A program made the position numbers and the translations under genes. A DNA stretch of 64,000 bases from Serilophus lunatus (Eukaryota; Chordata; Aves; Passeriformes; Eurylaimidae), in NCBI GenBank assembly GCA_013399895.1, contig VXBA01005860.1:224599-288598 (forward strand). The letters run 5' to 3'. The notes beneath the pieces were generated by a model. That model was not told where the DNA came from. It saw only the letters and a program-made list of their open reading frames with translations, and did no database searches. Below, piece by piece: positions 50,121 to 62,500 of the stretch. Each line of letters begins with the position of its first letter. The stretch's first letter is position 1.

Positions 50121-51541
50121 GGGTCTGTTGGCAGAAGTCCCTTTACCACAGCTGCAGTTAACCAGAAGAGGGTGGAAAATAGTTGGCACTGACTTTTGCA
50201 GTCGTATAGTTCAAGAGAAGAGCCTGAACTAGACGCTTAAAAATCCACAGCATAAGCAAATGGTAAATAGAGTGGATTTGCAGATGATTGCTCTCAAAAC
50301 CGAAGAAAATAAGAGGGGTGCAGGATTTCAGGTCACCTCTGCTCGTGCTCCCATGATTTATACCCACCTCATAGACTAACCTGGTGTGCAGTGAGTATCC
50401 CAAAGTTTGATGCTGCTAGAAGGAGGCCTTTTCAAGCTTGATCCCATATGCCTAAGTATGAAATGTGTGCTTGCTGCCTGCACTTTGTACAGCACTGTAG
50501 CCTGTTACCTTGCAGGATTTTTGAGACATTGCTAGTCAGCTTTACTCTCCAGCAGGGTTTTCCCATGTGTCAGGACTGTCCCTGCATGAGGCTTCCCAGT
50601 GAGTACTTCCCAGGCAAGTTCAAATCTTCAGGTGAGCCATGTCCCATGTGTGTGATGCCAGAGTGTGTTGGATCGCCAGTATTTAAGCATGAAAGACCCT
50701 TCTTTTTCCATCGTCTTTATTTTTGCTTATAGCAGAAGTACATCTATTTCCCCAGCTCTCCGAAACACTTGCAGAGGACGGGGGAACTGCTTCTGAAGAG
50801 AGGAATGAGGAGAAAAAAATGAGGAGGGGTGTGGGATGCTAACATAAAATGCTATAGTAAACAAGAGGGGAAGAGACAACTATATAACAGGAGGAAATGA
50901 GTGTAGTTCATAGGGCAGAAAGAGTAGGAGACAGAAAGGCACTAGGAGCACAGATTTCATAAAGAGGGAAACTGGACAGTCTGGAGACACATGTCTTTTT
51001 ACTAACAGTATGTGCAGTTAGATCCTGCACAAGAGGAGATTTGTGAGCCAGTGAGTGTCAAACCCGTTATTAGGTGATGGCAAAGTGAGCTTTGTCTGCT
51101 TCTTGACAGTTCATCCTAGACTGCAGTCCCAGCAGTGACAGCAGTCATATGCCCTTCACTTGTAGCCAGTCCTTGACCTCACTGGAGAAGACACCACAGA
51201 AAGTGCCACAGAAATGGGGCTCGAGGGGCTTGGGGTCTGTGCTGCCTGCAGCCCTGTGTTAAATGTGGCATTAAGGCTGTTGACTCTCTTCAAAGAAGTC
51301 AAGCAGAAGCTGACTAACATTTGAACTTCAGCCTTGTGAGCCAGACTTCAGTATAATGGTCTCACATGGTAATTTCTAAGCCTCTCAGGTAATGGGGTTC
51401 CCCCTCACAGTTTGGGTCCTGTGACCTGGTACCCTTGCCTATGCTGCTTCAGCGTTTGGGTTTTTTGTCCTTACAGCTGTTTGCACGTTCACTTCTCTTT
51501 TGTACCAAGGAGCTCTTTTGTTTGCTTACTAAGTGCATCCC

Positions 51542-51600
51542 CGCAGGAAATTTCCTGTGATGGAAAACTCTGGGGAAGCTTCCTGTCAGAGGAGCGGCTG
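51542..51600 (+). repeat. Candidate unknown repeat family, copy B
   Basis: The sequence GCAGGAAATTTCCTGTG, GGAAAACTC, GAAGCTTCCTGTCAGAGGAG matches the copy at 50062 in the same orientation, 1.48 kb away. This may be a local duplication or two insertions of one family. The 14-bp core CAGGAAATTTCCTG is a perfect palindrome. Confidence 0.4.
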
Positions 51601-54600
51601 CAGGGGGCAGATAAGGAGACATTCAAGCCCACAAACCGCAGCAGCTGAGGAAGTGCTGTCACCTGGCGCTTTCTGCCGGGGGAGGTTGGGAGGCAGGAAG
51701 AGTCAACCACTGTCTTGGGTGATCCGGGGTGGATAGGACAGGGGAACTGCTCGCTGGAAAACCCACAGCTGCTGGTGACTGATGAAGTCTTCACTGTAGT
51801 TAGGTGTTGTCGAACCCAGGTCCCCAGAAGCTGCGGGTTAATTTTTATCGCGGGGAGACTCCCCATGGGTCAGTTAGGTCAACATTTCTTAGGCTCTGAG
51901 GGAGGCTTGTAGGTAAGTGTCCTGTTGTGAGCTGGGTACCAGGCATGGCTCTGAAGCTCACAGTCAGATGAGAAAAAAAGCTGTCTCCTCATGGAAGAAC
52001 ACCCCCTTTTGATAATGTTGCCCATCTCCTACCAGTTGCTTTCCTGAACAGGGAGGGTCCTGCAGCCGTGCCATTTTTGAGCTGTCCCTGGCAGTCTCTG
52101 GAGAACCGCTTTGTGTCACTCGCTGGGATTTTCTCTTACATTGGTACAAAAAGAATGGTCTGGCTGTCAAGTAACTTACAGTGAATGGCACTCTAGGCTC
52201 TGTCACAAACCTCTTGTTATTTTGGGCAGGAATTATGGCTGGGCAAGCTGAAGCTTGGTGACTTTCTAGGAGCTGTGGCCTGCAACTGTGCAACAGTGGT
52301 TCAGTCAGTCCAAGGCTGAGAGTACAAAACTTATCTGAGGAAAGCACCCTGATACAAGAGAGCTCTTCAAAGACACCCAGTGTCAATGGTCAGGATGTTG
52401 CCTATGCAGTTAGGTGGGACCTTGAAGAACACTAAGGCAAATGAGGTGCCTGAAGGATGTCCTCCATCCTTCCACAATGCTTGCCTTTTAGCCTTCCTGT
52501 GCCTCACATTCCTCATATATAATGTTGTGGTGCTAGTTAGGACTTGGCTTGTCAGTCTGTCAGCCCAGAGATATGCCTGTCCCATAAACCATACTGTGAG
52601 CTTCCCTCTCACCAAACTACCCTCTGTTCTTCTGCACTCTACAGTGTCGTGTTCAACTCTTCAAATTTTTTCCCTCTGCCCCTGCAATACCTTAGTATTC
52701 CTTCATGTCTGCTGAATTCCTCTGTACCATACAATGATTTTTGTAATTCCTCACATGAATATACTGGTAACAGTCCTTAAGCCTCCTCTTTTGGTGGTAG
52801 TCATCTCCATTTGTGGTCTGTTGCTTAAATACTGCCTACACAATGGGATTTGTTGCTTGCATTAATTCTTCTGTATGTTGATTTATCCCAGGAACATATG
52901 GCAGTTTTTTGCCAAAAGATAGAAAAGAGAACAGTCTTCCAGACATTTTGACCTTAATGTTCCTGTTTTTTTTCAGAGCTCAGACTCCTGAATCTGGTGA
53001 AGGCACTTCATTTGCTTCATTGCTTTTCTATTTGCCTTATTTTAAAAATTCAGGTTAAGATCAAATTAAAATATGAAATCCTGAAGGAACATCTTTAGGC
53101 CTGCTCTCCCTAGACTAGGAAAAGCAGATGTTTTAAGCTTTTAGATTTCAGTATGGCATAATATCAGTACAACCTTCATTCAGCCTGTTCAGACTGTTCA
53201 GTTGTTGTGGTTTGATTGACAGACTTGACTCATAATTTTGTACAGGCTGGCCAGCCAGTCTTTGGGTTGGTGAAATTGGCCGTCTGACTGTCACTTCTTA
53301 GCTAACAGGGGACCTCAGATCTTAAGTGCTGCTTCTCACCTATGAGCAGACAGGAATGAGGCACTGCTGGGTCTCAGGTCTCCTGAGAAAGAAGCGAAGA
53401 AACATCTTCATGGGTTATACATAATCAGCAGTCTCTATATTGTGTAATCTGCCATGGATCGAAGGTATCTGGAAAAAACTACAGGCTCATTTTCTGAGGT
53501 GGGTGGCTGAACCACTTATCTTTCAGCTTTTCAATCATTTCCCCATATAGGAACTTGGGTTTGATAGTTTTTCTACTATTTAACTGCTGTGGCTGATAAT
53601 TTCTTTGCTAGGACAGAGACCAGTACATTGGTGTTGAACTCTCAAAATACCTAGTGCCCTGAGATCTAGAACAGACTTGAGGGAAGAGAGGTAGTCTCTC
53701 CTGTGCTTTTGATACCCCACTGTTGGCCTGTGTGGATGGGAGAAGAATCTGCCTTTTCACAAGGAACAGTGTGAACCCAGACTCAGAGTCAGGCAGGAGA
53801 AGGAGTGTGGAGCAAGGAGGCTGGTCAGGGAGATTGGCACTGCACACTGGCACAGTTAGAATTCAGGAGGGAGGGATGTGGAGCTGAGCTAGAAGGATGG
53901 ATTTCTTAATCTTGTCTTCCCTCTGCTGTCATGTGCATAGCTGCTGCTGCTGCACAACTTGCTGGAAAAATGAGCCAGGGTTATGGCAGGATTTCTCATG
54001 CCCTCCTGACAATGTTGATTCCCTTTAGCAAAAAGTGGCAAAGTTCTGTGTGCTGGATCTAAAAGTGCTAACTCTCCTGCTGCTGGCCCATACAGGTTTC
54101 ATTATGATGCCATGATGGAACTTCTGAGTGTTTTTTTAACCATTGCTGATACTTCAAGAACAAGTGAAAAAAATTACACTCAATATATTTTTCTGCAGTA
54201 TAATTACTAAGGTTTTGAAAATTAGGAAATGTCAGAATTAATGTTGCTGGTCTGAACATTGGTCCTTCAGTTAAATGAGTTTTGCATATGCATCAACACA
54301 TGCAGCGTCTAGCAGAGTGTGGACTCTGGAGGCTGCTTGAATAACTTTACTAAACACTGATAACGAGGAAAGGGGATGAACCTTAATCAGGAGAGAGGAT
54401 AATTGCAGGAGAAAGCTATGAAGTCTGCAGGGACTCTTGATCTGCTCAGTGATACCTCAGTATGAACTGTGTTTTTGCATCTCATGGGTTGTCAGTAACC
54501 ACATCAGCTCTGGTAACTACAGCTGCACTGTAGTGGTTGTCTTGAAGAATGTGAGAGTTTCTTCCTGGCTGCCTGCAGTGCACAGAAGTGGTTTGTACAA

Positions 54601-55225
54601 CATCTCATAGGAGCTGCACTTGGGTGTTCCTGGTCCCTTGGCCGCTCTCTTCCATGCTAGGAGTCTCTACCTTTTACAGCAGTGTACAGACCTACCTTCC
54701 CTTCCATTCATATTTAATATCTCTGTGGCAAATAGCTGTTTGTATGGTGTGGATGCATAAAATAGTTAGCGGACTAGCCCAAGCCATGACACAAGGCCAG
54801 AAGGATGGGATAGTAGGGAAGTATTTATTTTCTTCTTAGCAATCTGTAATGTAATTTAGTGGATGAAAAAAATGAGGAGGAGAGCCAGCAGACCTCCAAT
54901 ATGCCTTGCAGGCTGGAGCTGGCAGATTGGGAAGCTCAACTAACTTGAGACAATGCAAAGGTTGCTGAACAGAAACACATACCATCAGGCTGGAAATACA
55001 CTCACTAGAAGACCTGTATACTTAATACCACTCAAATCATGAGTAAGCTCTTCTGTGGACTAGTAGGCTTTGAGTTAAACCCCATTAGGTCCAAAGATGT
55101 TTGTTTCAGAGGTCTGCATAGGATGACATGTGCTTGTAAAAAGTGTGTTTGTCATGCTGTGGAGATAGACACAACCTTCACATGTACTTGGACAAACTAA
55201 GTGTGCTATGGTAAGTCAACTATTG

Positions 55226-55251
55226 TTCATTCATTCATTCAAAAAAAAAAA
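55226..55251. repeat. (TTCA)n microsatellite followed by an A run
   Basis: Nearly four TTCA units (55226-55240) run directly into eleven A bases (55241-55251). It is a simple low-complexity feature inside AT-rich intron. Confidence 0.8.
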
Positions 55252-56512
55252 GAGTAATTTGTTTTTAATAATTTATAATGCTAATAATGCACTAGGAAAT
55301 CTATGATATATTGTGTAAACATAATCAAATATTAGGAAAAGTCAAGTTCACTACAGATTGGCTATTAAATATTTTCAGTGAAGTAAAGTGAAACAGCTCA
55401 AGGCTGCAAAAAATGGTCCAACTGGCAGATAAATAGACTGAGAATTCACACTCTTAATTTGTAAATAAAATAGTGGAGTTCAGAAATTAAGTCATTAATA
55501 GACCTTATTTGTCAGTAAACTTTCCTTTTAATACTATAAAAATTGTATCTTTAAAACAAATTCCTCTTAGAAGAGGTCAACAATGTAACATTTTTACTGT
55601 TACTCCAAAATATTCTAAGTTGAAAAAAGAGCTTTTAGAACTGGTTATCAAACTGATTCTCCTAACAGTTATGGAAAATTTTGCTTGCCCCAAAACCTGT
55701 CTTACCACAAAACTCAAAATAGACCTTGCACTGTGTTATGAAACCGAAGCACCAAAAAGAGTTTGCTTCTTGAATGCAATGGATCAATACCACCCTTGAA
55801 ATATTGCCATTTCTTTCCATTTTAGTTTTTCAGTGTATCTGATTTTGTATATTCAAGCAAACTTTGGTAGGGTCTCACTATTTTCCCCAGTATCGTGAAC
55901 TCTTGCTTTTTCTTTTCTCCTCAGTTGCTGCCTGTGGAGACCAAAATGTTGCCTCCTTTGCCAAAATCCACTACCCCGTCATTTCTGGTTTGTTTAGCTT
56001 ACATGAACTGGGGATTTGGGAAAAAATATCAATAAAATACATCTTCTTAATAGATCTGCATAGAGGTTACTATCCAAGGAAACTGTCTGGACAAAAATAG
56101 CACTTCTCTCCTCTTTGGGCATGGCCAAGCACACTGGGGTCCTGGTTTATGATTTCATCTGGACACTACAATTATGCAGAGTAATAATGCAGGCCTATTG
56201 AATTATGAAGATCATTTGATTTCAACCTTGGAGAGCATCTCTTGGCCCTTCCCTTGGACCAGGCCCTTATTGTATGAGCTGCAGTAGTTAGGGAAATAGC
56301 TGTGTTCTGTCTTCCTGTACAAACAGGGCATCAGGCCCACTGGTTTAAAGATACTAGATATTTTTAAGCTGCCATGAAAAACAAGGCAAGGGTTCATGTT
56401 GGTAGGAAGAACTTCAGAATGTGTCAAAATATCAGCAAAATCCTTTCCAGAGTAAAAAATTTGCTATTAAGGGCACACACCCCATTCCACCCCAGGTTAA
56501 GAGTAGGTATTT

Positions 56513-56529
56513 AAAAAAAAAAAAAAAAA
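56513..56529. repeat. 17-base A run
   Basis: The run is followed by an A-rich tail with G and C interruptions to about 56552. It could be the remains of a retroposed insertion's tail, but no target-site duplication or element body is apparent upstream. Confidence 0.75.
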
Positions 56530-59500
56530 GAATTAAACAAAAACAAAAAGAAGGACAGGTTTTTCAGCCCTTTCTTTCCCTAGATGGCAGTTATCCAAGT
56601 GAGACATCCTATTAAAATCACTGGAACTGCTCACAGGAATATGGGTTAAACCATCCAGCTCTCAGTGTCTTGCTGTTTTGGTATTACTTCAATGTCATAT
56701 TTACTTAAATTGATGTACTTTGGTATTCCTCTTCCTTTCCACTATTTATGAGGGTTGCTTTGCAATTTTACATTTATCTCAATTTTAGCAATGCATGTAT
56801 GAATATCACTTCTGCTTTTGCTTAGAATTGCTTGTAGTTTGTACAAATTTCAGTTGTTTAAACAAAAGTAATTAGAAGGGTTTCATTTAAAAGCAGAAAG
56901 AAAACACACAGCCACTTTGACTCAATGTGAAAGGAACCTGTACAGAGAAAACAGAATTCTTTTTGCACTTACAGCATAATTTTCTTTATTTCACATGATG
57001 TAAGTAAGAATAGAGCTACCAGAATGTACACTGGTTTTTCACAAGAAATAAAAATAAACCAGTAAGTGTATAAAAGAAATAATACTGGGATTACCTACAG
57101 GTAAGGTTTTCCTAGTGCTTCTCTGGCACATGGAGAAATACCCAAGAATTTATGGAGTGGAAAGAGAAAGAAAAAGAAGAGGAAAAAAATATATGCAAAG
57201 CCACTTGGGTAGAGTTATGCAAATGACCTTATCAGGGCAAGCAAAAGGCTCTCCACCAAGCCTGCCAGTTAGGAAATAGCAGCTATGGACATGCTCAGCT
57301 CCCTCTTCCTGAGGAGATGCAGCTTTAGCCTGTGATGTTGGCAGCCAAACCATGAAAGGAGATTAAAAATTGTCTCCTCTCTTGTGTCTTTTTAAGAGGT
57401 TGGCAAAGATGTTAAATGAATCCTGGACAGGATAAGCACCCTGATGGTATCCCAGTACCATTTTTTCAATTTCGTATGGGTTCTAACAAAAGGGAGCACA
57501 GAAACTACTAGGCTTTGACAGGGGTACAGAAATAGTCTCAGAGTTCTTTGAAGGCACTGGTGCCCCTCCATCCTGACTCCGATTCTGAAGATAGAAGGGT
57601 ATTCAGCCCGACTCAGCCTGCCTGGTCAGGGTGTACTCTTCTCTTTTTCTTCCCTCTTATGATTAAATGCATTCTCACAGTTGATCAAGTCAAAAGGAAA
57701 CACAGAAAAGCAGCGTCTAATCTCAACACAATTTACAAATGATTTTTCCAGGCACCAAAGTGTGTCAAGATTTATGAAGTGTTTTGGTAGTTCACACAAA
57801 AGGAAGGCATTATGTTCAAAATGAGCCACATGAACCGTCTGATATTCTGGGAAACTTTTCTTTCCCTTTTAGTGTCTTGCATACTACTCTTAGCACTGCA
57901 GCAGAATTGTCAAGATTGCCAATTACCACTGATTTTCAGGGAGATGCAGACATGCTTTTCAAGTTTGAAAGCCAGTGTTTTCAAAACCTTGAGCAGGCAT
58001 TCACTGGTCATTTGTTGAACATTCAGCTGGGTGGACTAAATTCATGGTATATACGACATATTCGTGAGGATTTTCCTGCTTGGCTCTGCCTCAGTTGTCA
58101 GGAGGCAACCAGAGGGTATGGTCAGATGAATGGGTTGGCTGAAGTGTTAACTCTGGTGCAATCCAGTGCGTTGTTGCTGCTTTATTCAAGTCACTGCTTC
58201 CCAAGCTTTAAAAGATAACCATGTGAGTAGCATTATTTAAGCAAGACAGTGATCTTTCTGCGTGCTAAGGCACAGCAGTCTGCAAAAAGAAGAACACAAA
58301 CGGTTTTTTGTCATCCTCTCCTTATCCCTATCGTGTGAGAGAATGTCCTGAGGAACATCTGAGGAACAGGATTTGGTGGAGGTTAATAGAGTCAGCAGAG
58401 ACATATGTGCTTTGGAACTCCCAGGGTGTAGGGCTGTGGGACCCACCAGCCCACTGGGAAGCTGCAGGGGGAGACATTCCTTAGTACCCCAGCAAAAGCT
58501 TTGAGCCTTGAAGGTCCTTCATGTTGCATGGATATGGAGCTGTGGAAAAAAGTTAACTCAGGCCTTCAGGATGGTCAGTGGTCTGAATTTGAGAAAGAAC
58601 TAGAAATTTTGATGCAGGGGAGCTATGCGCCTGTCCCAGCCAGGGTCAGCGGTGCATCTGCCTCTGTGAGCACTACAGTCTGGGCACTGTGTCCATGTGT
58701 GTATCTTTGGCAAAAACAAAACAACAGAAAAGGATCTGTATCTTGCTAAATACAGGTACTTTGTGTGCAGCTTTGAGCAAAGTTCTCTGCTGATTTCACC
58801 TCTGCTGTGAAAACTTCTCTGGATACAAAACTGAAGAGGCAGAAAGATGTGCAGAGACACAGAAAAATCTCAGGATGCACTGTCTGGGACTCTGGCCTTA
58901 GTAACGTGTGTCTCAATCCCTTCTAGATCCCACCTCCATTGTTAGGTTTTCAAAACTTCTTTCCTTCAGAGCTAGTTCCTCTGTGGAGTTTTAATATCCC
59001 TTACTTAGAACAACTTGTTTCTCAGTGTCATTCCTCCAGGTTAGCAATTGTTATAATTGCTGCAAGGGTGCTGTTGAGCAATGAAAAGGAGGCAGTGAAG
59101 CCACAGCTGTTCTGCCTGCCAGCCCTTCCCTTAGTCACAGAGGCTCATTTAGAGTTCTGCAAGAGAAGGGCATTAAAAACAGAGTAACAGTGCTGTCATT
59201 TTTTTATTTTTTTTTTGTATACTGCATGCTGCTCACTCTTTGTTTTCCTTCTGGTAATACCAAGGTATTTATGTGCAAACAAAAGGTCCTCTTGCCTCAG
59301 CCTCCTCCTCCTCCTACTGATTCCGTCAGCAGAGTTGCAAAAGTATGACTGTGACAGTTCTATATGAGTAAGGTTGAGGTTGGACTGAAAAAAGAAATCT
59401 GTTCTTCACATGGTGTGCACACCTCAGGGGTAGTGGAGGGAGGGAGAGGAAATCTAGAAAGAATGCAAAATGAGGCATCACAAAACGTTTTGTTAAAAAT

Positions 59501-62500
59501 TGATCACAGTGCTTTCTTTTGAGAGTTAATCTTCAGGGGAAGTAGTGTTTTCAGTACCTAACTTAACAAATTTAGTCATAGCAGAGAAGCAATATTGAAC
59601 AGGACCAACCTAAAAATTGCTCATTCTGGCTGCTTCAGAGAAAGATACAAGAAAGAAATACTGTGATTTGTTAAGGAATAAGCCAGCTCACAAATAAGCC
59701 TTTTACTGAATTTCCATTGTTTGGTTATCCAAACACCTGAATAACAAGGGTGTAAAGCTTTTCTGAAATTGCATTCATGTCCTCAGAAACTCTGCATGGT
59801 GTCAAACACAGAGGACTCTGTTTTCATGAACATACAGTATTTGAGTCCATATGCTCTGTGTTTATTATCTGCCAGAGTGGTGTGAGACATCTAGAGTTTG
59901 CAGATTTTCTCAGGGCTTCACGGGAAAATTTTTGGCACTTTGAATTCCCTAATGTCATTTTGTGTGAAATTGCTGAAGAAGGCTTCTCCCACTCCTCAAA
60001 TTGACAATGTGCCCATGTCTGCATTTCTGCACCGTGCTGTCAGTGCTGAACCAGTTGACCCCAGTCATGTGAAAAAAAAAAAAAAGAAAAAGAAAAATCA
60101 GAATCACATTAATAAGCGAAGTATTTGACAAAAGTAGTTTTCCACTTGCAACTTGTTAAGAAGAAAGGAAAGATCTGGGAATGTCAACTAGCTTTGCACT
60201 GACGTGCATCTGCTAGGTTAGTAGTTTCTGTAAGGTAAGAATTACTGAAACAGTCATGAAGGGAAAAGCTAACGTGATCTGAAAAGTTAGAAGATATCTT
60301 TTCTTCAAAACATAGTTCACTATCCTTACCTAATGCTGATGTTTGGTTCCTACCTTCTTACTTCCCCAGTCTATCTTTCTACTCACCACTCCCTGCCATC
60401 TCCTGCTCATAGACTTGCACACTTTGATCCAGAGCCCGAGAGGCTTGTAAACTGTGTAGTCCTGTTGCAATCTGAATTTGTCTCCTATGCTCTGTTTACC
60501 AAGAAGCCTCCCTTCCTCTGATCTAATGCTGGAACAACATTTCCAAAAATTGCTATTGCTGCTATGGCTGGCAAAACCAGCTTTCACAGGTATTTTGTTT
60601 GTGACACAGCTTAACCAAAGAGAGGATACCGGGGCAAGTGTTTCCTAGTAGGATAGAATATATTGCATCAAGGATGGTCACCTTCAGACAAGTCCAGGCA
60701 CAAGAACAGTAGGCCCAAAAGGTGGATTTAAAAAATTATATTCCAACTTTTTCAGGTTGGTTGTGAGTCAGTCTTTCCAGGACAGCAAAACCTTGAGATG
60801 ATTTGGAAGTTATGATACAAAAGAATGAAGCGAAACTGGTTTGGACTTTGTGAACCACGCAAGTCTTGAAGCATTGGAATAATAAGAGAAATTACTTCAC
60901 ACAGACACCTCTGTTGCTTTTCTGACTTCACCATCATTGTGGTTGTCTGAGTTTTTGTGAATGGAAGTGGTGTGTGAACAGATAGAGCTATAAATCTGGA
61001 TTTCTGCAACAGATAAGATAAAATAGTTGGACAATGTCCTTCACAGAGCTGAGTGAAGTTTGCCGATATAGGGGAGCACTACTATGAAAATTTTAATTAG
61101 CCTGATGAAAAAGTATTTCAACAATATCTATGTAATAAAGTGTATGGGGATTCCAGTAATTCCAGTTGGTTCCCAGGGGTCCAGCATTGTGTGGGCACCA
61201 CCATGCTGTTAACTTTGCTTGTACATTGAATCCCTTCCCTCTCCTCTCTGTTTATATTGTCACGTCCTCCAGGCAGGGACTTATCCTTATTCACTGTTTT
61301 ATAACACCTGGCACAACTGTCAGCAATGTAAAGATGTCATTAGCTGTTATTAAGTATTTCTGACATAGTGATGCCATTTGATTGTCTTTCCCCATATTTG
61401 CTTAGGTTGCTACACCTTACCCCTTCAAAAGAGGTGGCACTGTTTGTGGGACTCCTCCCTGCTGTCACAGCTCCACAGCTGATCCCAGCTCAGCCTGGGG
61501 ACTCACAGCTGCAGCACATGGTGCCCCTCAAAAGACAGGAGTCCCCTTTCCCCTTGCACATTTGCAGAAGTTTGTTGGCTATAGCAAGCCCAGGGATGAC
61601 CATCCTTTCTGTGGGAAAGGAAGAGTGAAAAGAAGGACAGAAGCCCTGAAGATAGCTTCACTGATGTCAGGGTCACTAGGTGTCTGTACACTAGGTTTAA
61701 ATGGTATTAAGAATTGTGGATCTGTGGTGATTACAGTTACCCATCATTGCTAGGTATGCAGTCTCTCTCACTGCAACCTTAGAATGGCAGGCAACCCGAA
61801 AAGCAGGATGAGACAGAACCTCATCCTGAGGTGATTTATCTCATCCATTTGTTTTCCTTTTCATTCAAAGCTTGATCCTTTACTGGAACTGCATAGGTAA
61901 ATTATTTGCCTCTATTGACATTGCAATAATTTTTCCAGCCCTAGAAGCAAGCCTTTCTCAGTGACACCATCAGGATTAAACTCAAGTAATACAGCAAGCC
62001 CATGCATTATTTTCCAGTGACATGACGTGTTCTGTAACAAATACTGGCTGAAGTATTTCCTTCCTTCTCTCTTACCACATCCAGCTGTTCCACTTTTTGC
62101 AATTTTCCACCTCTCTGCCAGTTGTGTTGGCCTACCTGTTAGCAGTTGTGCTCTTGATCAGCTTAGAAAGCTGATCTGGCAGAAACCAGTGTACATGTAT
62201 ACTTAAATACAGGTTATCTCTCTCATGAAGATCACAGCATAGCTCCTCCACCAATTGTACCGGCACATCAAACTGGTGTCCAGAGAACATTACTGAGTCA
62301 GCAGTGTCACTGAACACTGCATATTCTCTGAGCTGGCACCTAGAATGAGCTAGTTTGAAGGACACCTTAGTCATTGCAGGCATCCCAGTGCCGACACAGA
62401 AATTACCACCTTTGTCCTGGCTCCTTCATACCAGACAGAATAACAGAAAGGGATTCCAGTATACCCAGTTATATATATTCAAATATACCTTCAGGAGAGG

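Noticed and set aside
57784..58218. 144-codon plus-strand open frame
   Set aside because: It begins at TTG, its first in-frame ATG is well inside, and it shows no recognisable domain. Length alone is not convincing in 64 kb.
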